Shown here piece by piece: positions 15,641 through 23,707 of a stretch of DNA of 64,000 bases. The notes under the pieces are model-generated. The model was not told the DNA's origin. It saw only the letters and a list, made by a program, of their open reading frames with translations, and did not search any database. How positions within the stretch are numbered: the stretch's first letter is position 1; each line of letters opens with the position of its first letter. Source of the stretch: an uncultured Pseudomonadota bacterium (GTDB lineage Bacteria; Pseudomonadota; Alphaproteobacteria; Rs-D84); NCBI GenBank assembly GCA_900321105.1, contig OOHL01000002.1:183019-247018 (forward strand), in the 5' to 3' direction. A program made the position numbers and the translations under genes.

Positions 15641-15838
15641 TTAGCTTCTTTTTTTCTTTGGTTCACTGTTATAAACAGCCCAAATCAATGCGACAACCCA
15701 ACCGACCAGTGTATATCCCAGAAATAAATTCAAAATAAATATCGCCAGCGCATTTTTATGCCCACGTGAATAAGCCACGATTGTTGGCACAAAATAAACA
15801 AAGCACAATATCAGTGCGAACAAGAAATCAATTATCAT
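15641..15838 (-). CDS. Small membrane protein, superinfection-immunity family
   Basis: This 65-residue protein has two membrane helices. The YFVPTIVAYSRGHKNALAIF stretch and the following LNLFLGYTLVGWVVALIWA (two adjacent blocks) match the family named after the phage T4 Imm protein (PF14373). Members are widespread in bacterial chromosomes and most have unknown roles, so phage exclusion should not be assumed. AAGGGG lies 7 bp before the ATG. The C terminus is Lys-rich. Confidence 0.8.
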   Translation of the reverse strand: MIIDFLFALILCFVYFVPTIVAYSRGHKNALAIFILNLFLGYTLVGWVVALIWAVYNSEPKKKRS

Positions 15839-15910
15839 TATTTTCCCCTTTTGTTTTTAGTTAATTCGTATGATACATGTAATATATCACAAAAAAACAG
15901 ATTTTATTAC

Positions 15911-15939
15911 TTGTTTTTAGAAATAAAAGGGCTTATACT
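15911..15939 (+). promoter_or_regulatory. Promoter of the HD-domain gene
   Basis: TTGTTT at 15911-15916 and TATACT at 15934-15939 are separated by 17 bp. Confidence 0.6.
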
Positions 15940-15968
15940 GCGCATCCCAGACTTAAAAAGGTTATAAA

Positions 15969-16568
15969 ATGAATGATCTTGATTGCAACAAAAGAAAAGA
16001 CATCCCTTTTCATCCGGCAATAAATCCGCCATATGGCGCAATGGAAAGCAATTTTAAGTTTTATCTTGAAAATGTGAAACCATTGGTTGCCGAAATTTGC
16101 ACACAAAAAATGAACGGCATGCATGGCCTTGACACACATACGAACGCAGTGGTATTTCGCGGGATTGATTATGCATTATCTTTACGTCAAAATCCAACAC
16201 CAGTTATATTCGCATGTGCATTTCACGATATGGCGCGCATTGATGATGGTCTGGATTTGGAACATGGCAAACGCGCGATTCCAATGGCGATAAAAATTAT
16301 GAAACAATTCCCAAATTTATTGGACAAAGAAACACGTTTAAACATTATGTCTGCGGTTTTAAATCATACAACAGGCACAACCGCCCCAGATTATATTTCT
16401 GCGTGTCTGTGGGACGCGGACAGAACCCGCCTGGCATGGAAATATGGATTTGAATCGAAATTTTTTAATACATTGCGTGGCGCGCATGTGGCATCAAATT
16501 ATTTTTTAAGATATCTTGAATTTCAAAGAAAATGCTTTCCATATTTAACATGGGCAAAGCAATATTGA
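15969..16568 (+). CDS. HD-domain protein
   Basis: This 199-residue cytosolic protein has the HD metal-binding pattern. An early His lies in GLDTHTNAVVF, the HD pair in ACAFHDMARIDD, a third His in the following LEHGKRA helix, and a late Asp in CLWDADRTRLAW. HD proteins are metal-dependent phosphohydrolases, often acting on nucleotides. The substrate here cannot be named. An AAGG site and a promoter precede the start. Confidence 0.75.
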   Translation: MNDLDCNKRKDIPFHPAINPPYGAMESNFKFYLENVKPLVAEICTQKMNGMHGLDTHTNAVVFRGIDYALSLRQNPTPVIFACAFHDMARIDDGLDLEHGKRAIPMAIKIMKQFPNLLDKETRLNIMSAVLNHTTGTTAPDYISACLWDADRTRLAWKYGFESKFFNTLRGAHVASNYFLRYLEFQRKCFPYLTWAKQY

Positions 16569-16584
16569 TTTATGTAAAAACTCC

Positions 16585-16613
16585 TTGTTTATATCTTTTT
16601 GTGGGGGTATAAT
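16585..16613 (+). promoter_or_regulatory. Promoter of the barrel gene at 16654
   Basis: TTGTTT at 16585-16590 and TATAAT at 16608-16613 are separated by 17 bp. Confidence 0.7.
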
Positions 16614-16653
16614 ATGCGTGTGTAAAGAAAGCACAAGCAAAGGAGATATTATT

Positions 16654-17265
16654 ATGAAATCAAATACATTATTGATGGGAATGTCTGCATTATTGTTGTC
16701 TGTGACTGGCGCAAATGCTGCGGTTTTTAAACCTTTTGTTGGTTTAACATCTGGGATTCAGGGTGTAATCTATGATGACGCTTTTGAAGACGGGGCTGCC
16801 GGTGTGGATTTACCAAAAGACTTTTTGGCGATTGGTTTGGAAACCGGTGCACGTTTTGGTTCATATTCATCAATTTATAACGGCGGATTCACATTAGGTG
16901 CCGACACATCCACCAAAGAAGATGTTGAAGATAAATTCACAAACGCAAAATATGCCAAGATTAAAACATCTGAATTTACAGCAACATACGATAACTATAT
17001 CCGTTTAAGCGGCGACAAAATCAAACGTATTGATTTGGTATTGGGCGGCGGTATGGGCGTAATGAATTATCACATTGATGATTTGACCGGTGATCCAGAC
17101 GAAACAATATGGTCAACCGCAATGGTATTCAAAGCCGGTGTAGATTTCGAATTGACGAAACATTTAACATTGTCTGCAACAACACGCGTATTTGTTCCAA
17201 CACGTGAACATTATGCCGTTGCATCGCATTACATCGCCGGTGGTGCGGTTAAATACGTATTTTAA
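16654..17265 (+). CDS. Small outer-membrane beta-barrel protein
   Basis: This 203-residue exported protein starts at the ATG with AAGGAGA 8 bp upstream; upstream in-frame codons overlap the promoter. The signal peptide ends in GANA-AVF. The rest alternates Gly, aromatic and charged residues. Segments such as FKPFVGLTSG, DLVLGGGMGVMNYHI and the terminal AGGAVKYVF read as transmembrane beta strands of an OmpA/OmpW-size barrel with a C-terminal Phe. No specific family is recognised. Confidence 0.7.
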   Translation: MKSNTLLMGMSALLLSVTGANAAVFKPFVGLTSGIQGVIYDDAFEDGAAGVDLPKDFLAIGLETGARFGSYSSIYNGGFTLGADTSTKEDVEDKFTNAKYAKIKTSEFTATYDNYIRLSGDKIKRIDLVLGGGMGVMNYHIDDLTGDPDETIWSTAMVFKAGVDFELTKHLTLSATTRVFVPTREHYAVASHYIAGGAVKYVF

Positions 17266-17288
17266 TGGTATTTATCATTTAAAAATAA

Positions 17289-17316
17289 AAAACGCCCCCA
17301 CGGGCGTTTTTTTTGT
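17289..17316 (+). terminator. Terminator of the barrel gene
   Basis: AACGCCC-CCAC-GGGCGTT is followed by a run of eight T. Confidence 0.8.
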
Positions 17317-17374
17317 GTTTCGCGGGGGATAAAAAAAATGGGCTATGCCCATTTCAAAAATAAAAACGAATTCT

Positions 17375-17683
17375 TTATTGAACCCAGATTGTTGCATAGG
17401 TTGTTGGGTTAGTTGCGCTGCCCACTGGGATTGTGACTTCACCTTTGGCAACGGTAACCGTACCATTATTCGCTGTAACCCCGGTCACAACAGCCCCCGA
17501 ACCAGAAGTAGTCACATTGGTCGATGTCAATTTATCCTGTTTGGTACCAGACAAAGCATCATACGCACCACGCACGTATTCAGCACTGGCCACACTGGTT
17601 TCATAAACCGTTAAGGGATCGCCCTCTGCAAATGCGGGGGTAGTTATTGTTAAAATTGATAAAATACAAAATATCTTTTTCAT
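17375..17683 (-). CDS. Short exported protein of the local fibre-like family
   Basis: This 102-residue protein has a signal peptide ending TPAFA. After it comes SAEYVRGAYDALSGTKQDKL, a block also seen in the next two genes (17769 and 19162). The remainder is a Thr/Val/Gly-rich beta-type sequence. It is the smallest member of a run of five exported low-complexity proteins on this strand. Function is unknown. The KQDKL and TVTVAKGEV words resemble phage tail-fibre and adhesin shafts. Confidence 0.7.
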   Translation of the reverse strand: MKKIFCILSILTITTPAFAEGDPLTVYETSVASAEYVRGAYDALSGTKQDKLTSTNVTTSGSGAVVTGVTANNGTVTVAKGEVTIPVGSATNPTTYATIWVQ

Positions 17684-17768
17684 TACACAAACAAAATATT
17701 TTTTATTGTACTAACTTTCTTTAATGAATGATTGCACATTTTTGTGCAATCATTCACTATATTTCTAA

Positions 17769-19043
17769 TTAAGATGCCGCAGGAACATGTTCAGGTGTTG
17801 TGTCACTGGCATTATCATAATATCCAGTAGAAGCGACATCAAATGTGACATTGTTTTGTGTTGCAGTACCAGAAACTGTCAAACCAGTCAAAGTATTAGA
17901 TATTGATCCACTGGTCACAGTCGCATTAGCCAATGATGAAGACACTGCCGTCCCAGAAACGTTTGATGCAGTGCTGTTTGTTGCTGTACTTGCAACCGTC
18001 ACATTACTTAAATTTGTTGGTTCTGTATCACCCCAATTTACCATAACTGGTGCTGTTCCAGACCACGCGGTTGCATATGGGACCGTCACAGAACCCTGGG
18101 TTACAGTATTTGTAATGGTTCCACCACCAATTTTCAAAGCACTGGTATTAGAAGTCAAAGTTCCTCCAACAGAACCACTTACAGTTGCGCTGACATTACC
18201 TTTTGCAGTCGCTTTATCGATAGATGCTGAAACACCTTCTTTTGTTGCTGCGTTTGATGTGGCTGATGTAATTGCCTCACGAACAGCTTGTTCGGTTGGC
18301 AATGCAGTATCAGAACCTGTCGCACCAACAGTTGTGACAATTGTTCCAGATTTAAAGTTTGTTGTCTTCAAATTTGTAATTGAATTACCTGTGCCTTCTG
18401 CATCGATTGTTTTATTTGTAAATGTTGTTGTACTGCTGGCTGTCACCATACCATTTGTTGCACCTGCAACTTTTTCATCAACATAACCTTTGGTTGTTAA
18501 ACCTGTTCCAGTATAAGTTGCTGTATTTGTTGCACCTTGAACGCCATTAGTAAGGCTTACACCATTTGCATCAACAGTAATACCACCACCGGTTTTTGCC
18601 TTGACCGCAACACCGGTGCTTGCAACACTTATACCATTTCCAGCCTTTACAGCAATTCCAGATGATGACACATCGATACCATTGGCAGCCTTTGCCTTAA
18701 GATTAGAACCATCTTTTGTTAAACCGTCCCCGGCACCGGTAATTGCATTTGCGGCCGCGGCGGACGCTGCATCTGCAGTTTCTGCAACTTTGTTAACTGC
18801 TGAAATTGCGGCATTATATGCACCCTTGACGTATGCGGCAGATGCCGTAACGGCTTTATCAGTATCGGTTATTGTTTCACCGGCATAATATTTACCTTTT
18901 GTCGCAGTGACAACATTTGTGGCATTAGATGCCAAACCAGATTTTGCAGCAGCCACCGCAGATGGCGCAACATCAGCAGCAGACGCCATCAATGGTGTGA
19001 CGGCCAAAATTGCAACCAGTGATATTCCGAATAATTTTCTCAT
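17769..19043 (-). CDS. Exported repetitive fibre-like protein
   Basis: This 424-residue protein has a signal peptide ending LMASA-AD. It carries SAAYVKGAYNAA, the family block, at about residue 70. Residues about 110-165 repeat a unit of the form NGI-x-V-x3-GIAVKA three times, as in phage tail fibres and trimeric adhesins. A TKGYVDEKVAG segment follows, then a long Thr/Ser/Val-rich region. There is no C-terminal membrane anchor or barrel, so it is probably secreted or bound to another surface protein. Paralogues lie on both sides. Confidence 0.75.
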   Translation of the reverse strand: MRKLFGISLVAILAVTPLMASAADVAPSAVAAAKSGLASNATNVVTATKGKYYAGETITDTDKAVTASAAYVKGAYNAAISAVNKVAETADAASAAAANAITGAGDGLTKDGSNLKAKAANGIDVSSSGIAVKAGNGISVASTGVAVKAKTGGGITVDANGVSLTNGVQGATNTATYTGTGLTTKGYVDEKVAGATNGMVTASSTTTFTNKTIDAEGTGNSITNLKTTNFKSGTIVTTVGATGSDTALPTEQAVREAITSATSNAATKEGVSASIDKATAKGNVSATVSGSVGGTLTSNTSALKIGGGTITNTVTQGSVTVPYATAWSGTAPVMVNWGDTEPTNLSNVTVASTATNSTASNVSGTAVSSSLANATVTSGSISNTLTGLTVSGTATQNNVTFDVASTGYYDNASDTTPEHVPAAS

Positions 19044-19161
19044 CTCTCTTTCCCTTTTTTTAATAAAATAAAAAATATTTCAATTAAATATTTTCTATTT
19101 CATCCGAACCGGATGATTGGGTTTCCCCAACCATCCAATTCAAATTTATCACACCATCAAA

Positions 19162-19950
19162 TTATGATGGATTTGCAGGATTGGCTGTTGCATATGATAC
19201 AGAATTATCATTGATGTCAGCTGTAATTGTAGAGATACTAACAGCAGAAGCAATGTTACCCTTGTTAACATCTGTAACAACTGTTTTTGTTGTAGGAGCT
19301 GTCTGACCAGACCAATCCGTTGCAATTGTCAAAGTATCTGTTGTTTTGTCAACTTCACCTGTTATTGCACCATTTGTAATTGCACCACCAGAAACCGTAA
19401 TTGTTGCAGCTTTAATTGTGTTATCAACACCTGTTTTTGTTGCATAATCAGCCAAATCCGCAGCTTGCAAAGCAGTATCTGCTTTTGCACCTTGTGCTGC
19501 TGTTGCAAATTCAGCTGCATTATGTGTCACAACATCACCATATGTTGCAACTGTCGCTGCTGTTGCATCTGCTGTTGCACCTTGTGCTGCTGTTGCATAA
19601 TTTGTATCCGATTCCGTCTTTGTGTAAGCATCTGTGATACCATAACCAGCCAATGTTGTTGCTTTATCTGCTTTTCCGCTTTCTAAATTATCAATATCAC
19701 CTTCTGCCGCTGTCATACGTGTTTGTAAATCCCCAACGCCAGAGATTGCATCCAATTGTTCCTGGGACAATTTATCTTGCTTTGTGTTGATTACTTCTCC
19801 CAATGCATTATATGCACCCTTGACATAAGATGTTGATGCAACATCTGTTGTAGCAGCGTTAGGCGTAATCAATGTTACGTCAGTAGCACCGGCCATCAAT
19901 GGTGTTGCGGTCAATACTGCGACCAAAGATATTCCAAGTATTTTTTTCAT
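19162..19950 (-). CDS. Exported fibre-like protein
   Basis: This 262-residue protein has a signal peptide (MKKILGISLVAVLTATPLMA) nearly the same as that of the gene at 17769. It carries the family block STSYVKGAYNAL followed by NTKQDKLS. A short coiled-coil region (RMTAAEGDIDNLESGKAD) precedes repeats with AAQGATADA and AAQGAKADTA. It has Ala/Thr-rich low complexity and no anchor. It looks like a recent relative of its neighbour by duplication and divergence. Confidence 0.72.
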   Translation of the reverse strand: MKKILGISLVAVLTATPLMAGATDVTLITPNAATTDVASTSYVKGAYNALGEVINTKQDKLSQEQLDAISGVGDLQTRMTAAEGDIDNLESGKADKATTLAGYGITDAYTKTESDTNYATAAQGATADATAATVATYGDVVTHNAAEFATAAQGAKADTALQAADLADYATKTGVDNTIKAATITVSGGAITNGAITGEVDKTTDTLTIATDWSGQTAPTTKTVVTDVNKGNIASAVSISTITADINDNSVSYATANPANPS

Positions 19951-20100
19951 TTTGTTCTCCCTTCCTTTAAGAGTTTGTTTTTGTTTGTTTTTCCCAAAAC
20001 TTTTTTAAGGTAATGGGAGTTTTTTTATTTTTGTTTGATACCTTTACCTGAATCTTATTATATCATAAAATGGGTATTGGTTCCAAACGGTTTTTTTGAA

Positions 20101-20673
20101 TTAGTTTCCACCGGTCAATATACTGGCATCCCATGTGTCTTCGACATCTAATGGGACCCATGCACCATTTTTATATACATAAGGGTTTCCATCAGTTGCA
20201 GCAGCCGCCGGCACAGATAAACCGACCTTGTGCGTTGTGTTATCAACAGCCACACCTTTTTCACCAGTGTATGTAGATGTATCTATTGCGTTAACCTGAG
20301 TCTGCAATTCAGAAATCGCAGTTGTATGACCCGCAACAGTTTCAGATAATGTATCCAAATCAGATTGGTCTGCCTTGCCTGCGATATCGTCAGCAGTTAA
20401 ATAATCAGCAGCTTTTAAATCGTTAACATCTTTAATCAAACCAGATGTTTCACCATCACCCAATGTTGTTTGGATGTTGGTAATGGCATCCGCATTTGTT
20501 GCCGCCGCACTGGCTGCATTGTCTGCCTTGGTTTCAGCCGTCTGGGCCTTTTGATACACGGCACGCAAACCAGAATCAACATAATTCTTGGTCGTCAATG
20601 TCGTATGATCGTCAGCAAATGCCGCACCAGTCGCAACTAATATTGATGCCATGGTAAATGCTATTTTCTTCAT
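20101..20673 (-). CDS. Exported coiled-coil, fibre-like protein
   Basis: This 190-residue protein has a signal peptide ending GAAFA-DD, then LTTKNYVDSGLRAVY, a variant of the family block. Residues about 40-130 form heptads (ETKADNAASAAATNADAITN, SELQTQVNAID) suited to a trimeric coiled coil. The C terminus KNGAWVPLDVEDTWD resembles tail-fibre tips. AAGGA precedes the ATG. It shares a 26-bp spacing with the gene behind it, suggesting co-transcription. Confidence 0.7.
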   Translation of the reverse strand: MKKIAFTMASILVATGAAFADDHTTLTTKNYVDSGLRAVYQKAQTAETKADNAASAAATNADAITNIQTTLGDGETSGLIKDVNDLKAADYLTADDIAGKADQSDLDTLSETVAGHTTAISELQTQVNAIDTSTYTGEKGVAVDNTTHKVGLSVPAAAATDGNPYVYKNGAWVPLDVEDTWDASILTGGN

Positions 20674-20699
20674 TTCGGTCTTCCTTCTTTTGTTTTTTG

Positions 20700-21458
20700 T
20701 TAATTATTCAAAACTTCTTCATCAAATGTATCAATTATAGATACATATTTACGTGTTTGGGTCGCACTGTCGTATATTGTGTTTAATGGTTCGACTGTGA
20801 TACCGTTTACAATTTGATTAACCTGATTTATAGTATAATAATTTTCATTTAATTCTTCGGTTGAAACCTTGCCCTCCACCTGAGCAGATAACCCATCAAG
20901 ATTATCAGCCAATTCATCAAGCTGTCCCGACATTTCGTCCAACATTTCCGGCATCTGGGTAATTTCGTCATCCAATTCCAAAAGATTGTCTTCTAATATC
21001 AATCCGTTACCAACCGATAAAGCATCCTGTTTAAAATCAATGTCTGTTTCTAAATCCGATACACGATCAGATAAATTTATAAAATCATCAGATGAAACAG
21101 CCGGTTTTTGTTGTGCCGCAGGTATTTTTGCAATCACTGGCGCCGTCGCAACACCAGGCACGCTGATATATTTTCCCATTCCAAGACGCGATGTATCCCC
21201 CGCCGCGCTTAAATTTTGTGTTGTTGTCGAATTGTTAACGGTTACTGGGGCCGCTGATGTGGATTGAATTTTCCGAATCGTTCCCAATCTTTGCGCAGAC
21301 GATGATGTATACGGCGCATTAACGACCGTTGTATTTGCCCCAATACGTGCTGTATTAGCCCCCAGTTTTTTCACCGTAGGCGCGGCATACGCATCAACCA
21401 CGCCGAAAAGGCACAGCACCAAAACACTTGATAAAAACCTTATGTTTGACATGGTCAT
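20700..21458 (-). CDS. Exported coiled-coil protein, first gene of the fibre-like cluster
   Basis: This 252-residue protein starts at the ATG with AAGGAT about 10 bp upstream. The signal peptide ends DAYAA-P. A disordered Ser/Thr/Ala region (about 25-110) precedes a long coiled coil (SDRVSDLETDIDFKQDAL; MLDEMSGQLDELADNLDGLS). The KQDAL word echoes KQDKL in the other members. A C-terminal YYTINQVNQIVNG segment follows. It may supply the stalk on which the other exported proteins assemble; this is inference. Confidence 0.68.
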   Translation of the reverse strand: MTMSNIRFLSSVLVLCLFGVVDAYAAPTVKKLGANTARIGANTTVVNAPYTSSSAQRLGTIRKIQSTSAAPVTVNNSTTTQNLSAAGDTSRLGMGKYISVPGVATAPVIAKIPAAQQKPAVSSDDFINLSDRVSDLETDIDFKQDALSVGNGLILEDNLLELDDEITQMPEMLDEMSGQLDELADNLDGLSAQVEGKVSTEELNENYYTINQVNQIVNGITVEPLNTIYDSATQTRKYVSIIDTFDEEVLNN

Positions 21459-21645
21459 AATACAAATCCTTGCCATATATGATATCACAAAATAACCCAT
21501 TTTCCAAATCGATTGTGAAAGAATTTTTATTTTTCGCAGAAAATCAAGCGTATCATACGGAATTTATTTATCCCAAGACACCATAACAACACAATAAAAA
21601 AATCTTGTGAACTTCGATTTTTAACATTTTATTAATTGTTCATCT

Positions 21646-21691
21646 GCGGATTGGTCATGCGCTTCGCTCTGACCTATCCCTCGCCATCCGC
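21646..21691 (-). other. Structured tail downstream of tRNA-Ser
   Basis: On the minus strand GCGGAT (21686-21691) can pair with ATCCGC (21646-21651) around an inner hairpin GGTCA/TGACC (21653-21674) whose tip holds GCGAAGC (21661-21667). The 5' part of this element is also the inverted copy of the tRNA-Ser tail, so two mutually exclusive folds are possible. Confidence 0.5.
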
Positions 21692-21756
21692 CGTTAAAAT
21701 TAAAAAATCCACCAGTTGGTGGATTTTTAAAATTTTAATCTGGCGGATGGTGAGGG
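21678..21756. repeat. 79-bp palindrome including the tRNA-Ser 3' end
   Basis: CCCTCGCCATCCGCC at 21678-21692 is the inverted copy (14 of 15) of GGCGGATGGTGAGGG at 21742-21756, which is the T-stem/acceptor end of tRNA-Ser. Inside it, TTAAAATT faces AATTTTAA and AAAATCCACCA faces TGGTGGATTTT, the latter acting as a terminator. Symmetry is nearly complete. Confidence 0.85.
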
Positions 21757-21830
21757 ATTCGAACCCCCGGACGAGTTGCCCCGTCAACGGTTTTCAAGAC
21801 CGCCGCATTCGACCGCTCTGCCAACCATCC
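21741..21830 (-). tRNA. tRNA-Ser(TGA)
   Basis: A 90-nt class II tRNA on the minus strand with acceptor GGATGGT/ACCATCC, anticodon loop CTTGAAA (TGA), long variable arm, T loop TTCGAAT and encoded CCA. Confidence 0.95.
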
Positions 21831-21954
21831 TGATTACTTAAAGCAAATGCAGTTTATATTTTGCACTGCCAAATGTCAATTTATTTTTAATCTTGATTAT
21901 CGTCTTTAAGAATATGCATGTTATTTCCTTTGGTTTCCTTCAATATGATTATAA

Positions 21955-22773
21955 TCACTTTTTCCGCAAAGCGCAAATCAAAACTGTTATTCCAACAATC
22001 ATCATTATCCCAGACAGCAACATTCCCTGGGTCAATCCCCATGATGTCAAAAATCCAATGTGGGCATCTGGTGCGCGGAATTGTTCACAGAATATTCTGA
22101 AACACGCATACAAAATACAAAACATGCCTGACAATGCGCCCGAATATCGCCGCAGGTTCGTTTTATAATAAAGCAACAACATTATTATGAATAAAACAAC
22201 ACCTTCCAGTGCAAATTCATAAAGTGGACTGGCATGGCGCGGAACTTGTGGTCCGCCAACAAAGATTACACCCAAAGGCGAATCGGTAACGCGCCCCATT
22301 ATTTCCATATTTATAAAGTTAGCTATACGCCCCAAACCCAGTCCCAATGGAACCAAAACAGCCAAAACATCCAGAATCCTGAATGAATTACGAATGACTG
22401 ATTTGTCTGGGAAACTGTTGTTTTTAACAAATAAAAATGTTGCAGCTATCACGCCCAGTAATCCACCATGAAAACTCATTCCGCCATGCCAAAGCGCGAA
22501 TATTTCCAGTGGATTCGCAATAAAATATCCCAGATTATAAAACAGTACATAGCCAAGTCTGCCACCCAATATAACGCCCAACACAAAATATGTCAGCAAA
22601 TCATCCATCTGTTTTTTAGACAGACAAATTTCACTGTCTTTTTTGTTCGTCATATATTTCATTATATAATAGCCGATAACAAATGCCGCGATATATGCCA
22701 ACGCATACCAGCGCACCGGCAAACCAAATACTGAAAATGCAACAGGGTTAATTGGGTTTATAATAATTGCCAT
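21955..22773 (-). CDS. lgt: Prolipoprotein diacylglyceryl transferase
   Basis: This 272-residue integral membrane enzyme has about seven membrane helices. The conserved HGGMSFHGG block and the GRIANFINMEIMGR block carry the catalytic His and Arg residues. It transfers diacylglycerol from phosphatidylglycerol to the lipobox Cys of prolipoproteins, such as the one encoded at 9629. The start chosen is the second ATG, which has AAGGA 8 bp upstream; an in-frame ATG 21 bp earlier lacks this. Confidence 0.96.
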   Translation of the reverse strand: MAIIINPINPVAFSVFGLPVRWYALAYIAAFVIGYYIMKYMTNKKDSEICLSKKQMDDLLTYFVLGVILGGRLGYVLFYNLGYFIANPLEIFALWHGGMSFHGGLLGVIAATFLFVKNNSFPDKSVIRNSFRILDVLAVLVPLGLGLGRIANFINMEIMGRVTDSPLGVIFVGGPQVPRHASPLYEFALEGVVLFIIMLLLYYKTNLRRYSGALSGMFCILYACFRIFCEQFRAPDAHIGFLTSWGLTQGMLLSGIMMIVGITVLICALRKK

Positions 22774-22831
22774 AATAAATTCCTTTTGTTTCATTTTATT
22801 ATTATCGACAAATATTTTTCAACCAAAAATT

Positions 22832-22852
22832 AAGGTCGCCATTTGGCGACCT
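22832..22852 (-). terminator. Terminator upstream of lgt
   Basis: On the minus strand AAGGTCGCC-AAAT-GGCGACCTT is followed by an AT-rich T-run. It ends the transcript of the gene at 22872. Confidence 0.7.
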
Positions 22853-22871
22853 TGGTATAATATGTATGTGA

Positions 22872-23255
22872 TTATCTTAATTTACCATACACAGTATCGA
22901 AAATAAATTTCATATACTTGGTCAGGTTTTGATATTCTACATGTCCTTTGTCAATACGGCAATTCAAAGCAGCCTCTACAACAAATGCATCAACAATTTG
23001 TTTAGCTGTTGCTTCAAAATCTTTATTATTACCAGACAAATTTTGTTTTATTTGTTCACATCTTGCAACATAGGCTTTGTCTATATATGGTTTTGCGACT
23101 TCCGCCATACGATATATTTCTGAACGTGCATATTGAACAAGTTTTGAACTTGCCGCATCTTGCGCATTAGCGCGACATTCCAATATACAAATATCATGTT
23201 TTGGTGCCAATCTTGTTCTGCCAACTCTGTCAGAATGTTGATATACATATGCCAT
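22872..23255 (-). CDS. Unknown small cytosolic protein
   Basis: This 127-residue protein has no signal peptide and no family I recognise. It is mainly helical, with four Cys residues (Cys23 and Cys27 in ICILECRANA, one in ARCEQIKQN, one in ALNCRIDKG). It lies 19 bp after the gene at 23275 on the same strand, so the two form an operon from the promoter at 23589-23617. The upstream in-frame start is preceded by an AAAGGGG-like site. Confidence 0.6.
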   Translation of the reverse strand: MAYVYQHSDRVGRTRLAPKHDICILECRANAQDAASSKLVQYARSEIYRMAEVAKPYIDKAYVARCEQIKQNLSGNNKDFEATAKQIVDAFVVEAALNCRIDKGHVEYQNLTKYMKFIFDTVYGKLR

Positions 23256-23274
23256 TTTTTACCCCTTTTATATT

Positions 23275-23556
23275 TTATAAACCACGAAATCTTTCATGAG
23301 TTTGTAAATTCATTTGTGTTTCCATCAAAAAAATACCATGTTCGCAATCTTTAATAATAGATACACATCTTGCGATACGTTTTTGACATTTAAAATAATC
23401 AAAAGTACCCGGTTCTAAGAAAACCTGACGTTTTTCCAATTCCGCTATTTCTTTTTGCATTTTGGAAATAGTATTGCGGCATTGTTCCAAATATACTTTT
23501 TTTGGTGTTGCATATAATCCGGTTGCAACACTCATAACTTGATTTGAATCAGACAT
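23275..23556 (-). CDS. Unknown small helical protein
   Basis: This 93-residue cytosolic protein has a predicted coiled-coil helix (NTISKMQKEIAELEKRQVF) at about residues 28-46 and three Cys residues, and no recognised family. AAGGAT lies 8 bp before the ATG. It is first in a two-gene operon under a strong promoter that sits inside a TTGACA inverted repeat. Confidence 0.6.
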   Translation of the reverse strand: MSDSNQVMSVATGLYATPKKVYLEQCRNTISKMQKEIAELEKRQVFLEPGTFDYFKCQKRIARCVSIIKDCEHGIFLMETQMNLQTHERFRGL

Positions 23557-23588
23557 ACTTAATCCTTTTGATCACGTTTTATAGCACT

Positions 23589-23617
23589 AATATAATTGAC
23601 AAAAATATATTTGTCAA
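23589..23617 (-). promoter_or_regulatory. Promoter within a TTGACA dyad
   Basis: On the minus strand TTGACA (23612-23617) and TATATT (23589-23594) are spaced by 17 bp. The -35 is one half of the inverted repeat TTGACA-N10-TGTCAA at 23596-23617. Confidence 0.65.
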
Positions 23618-23707
23618 GTGTTAATTTAAAAAATGTTTATTTTTTTGTCTCTTGAATTATTACCCAATGTGTACTATATTTCCGTTATCTGAACAAAGGA
23701 GAACAAA

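Noticed and set aside
15641..15838. The superinfection-immunity family protein as sign of a prophage
   Set aside because: No other phage genes are nearby and the family is common in bacterial chromosomes.
17375..21458. The fibre-like cluster as prophage tail genes
   Set aside because: All five have signal peptides, which phage tail fibres lack, and no other tail, capsid or lysis genes are present.
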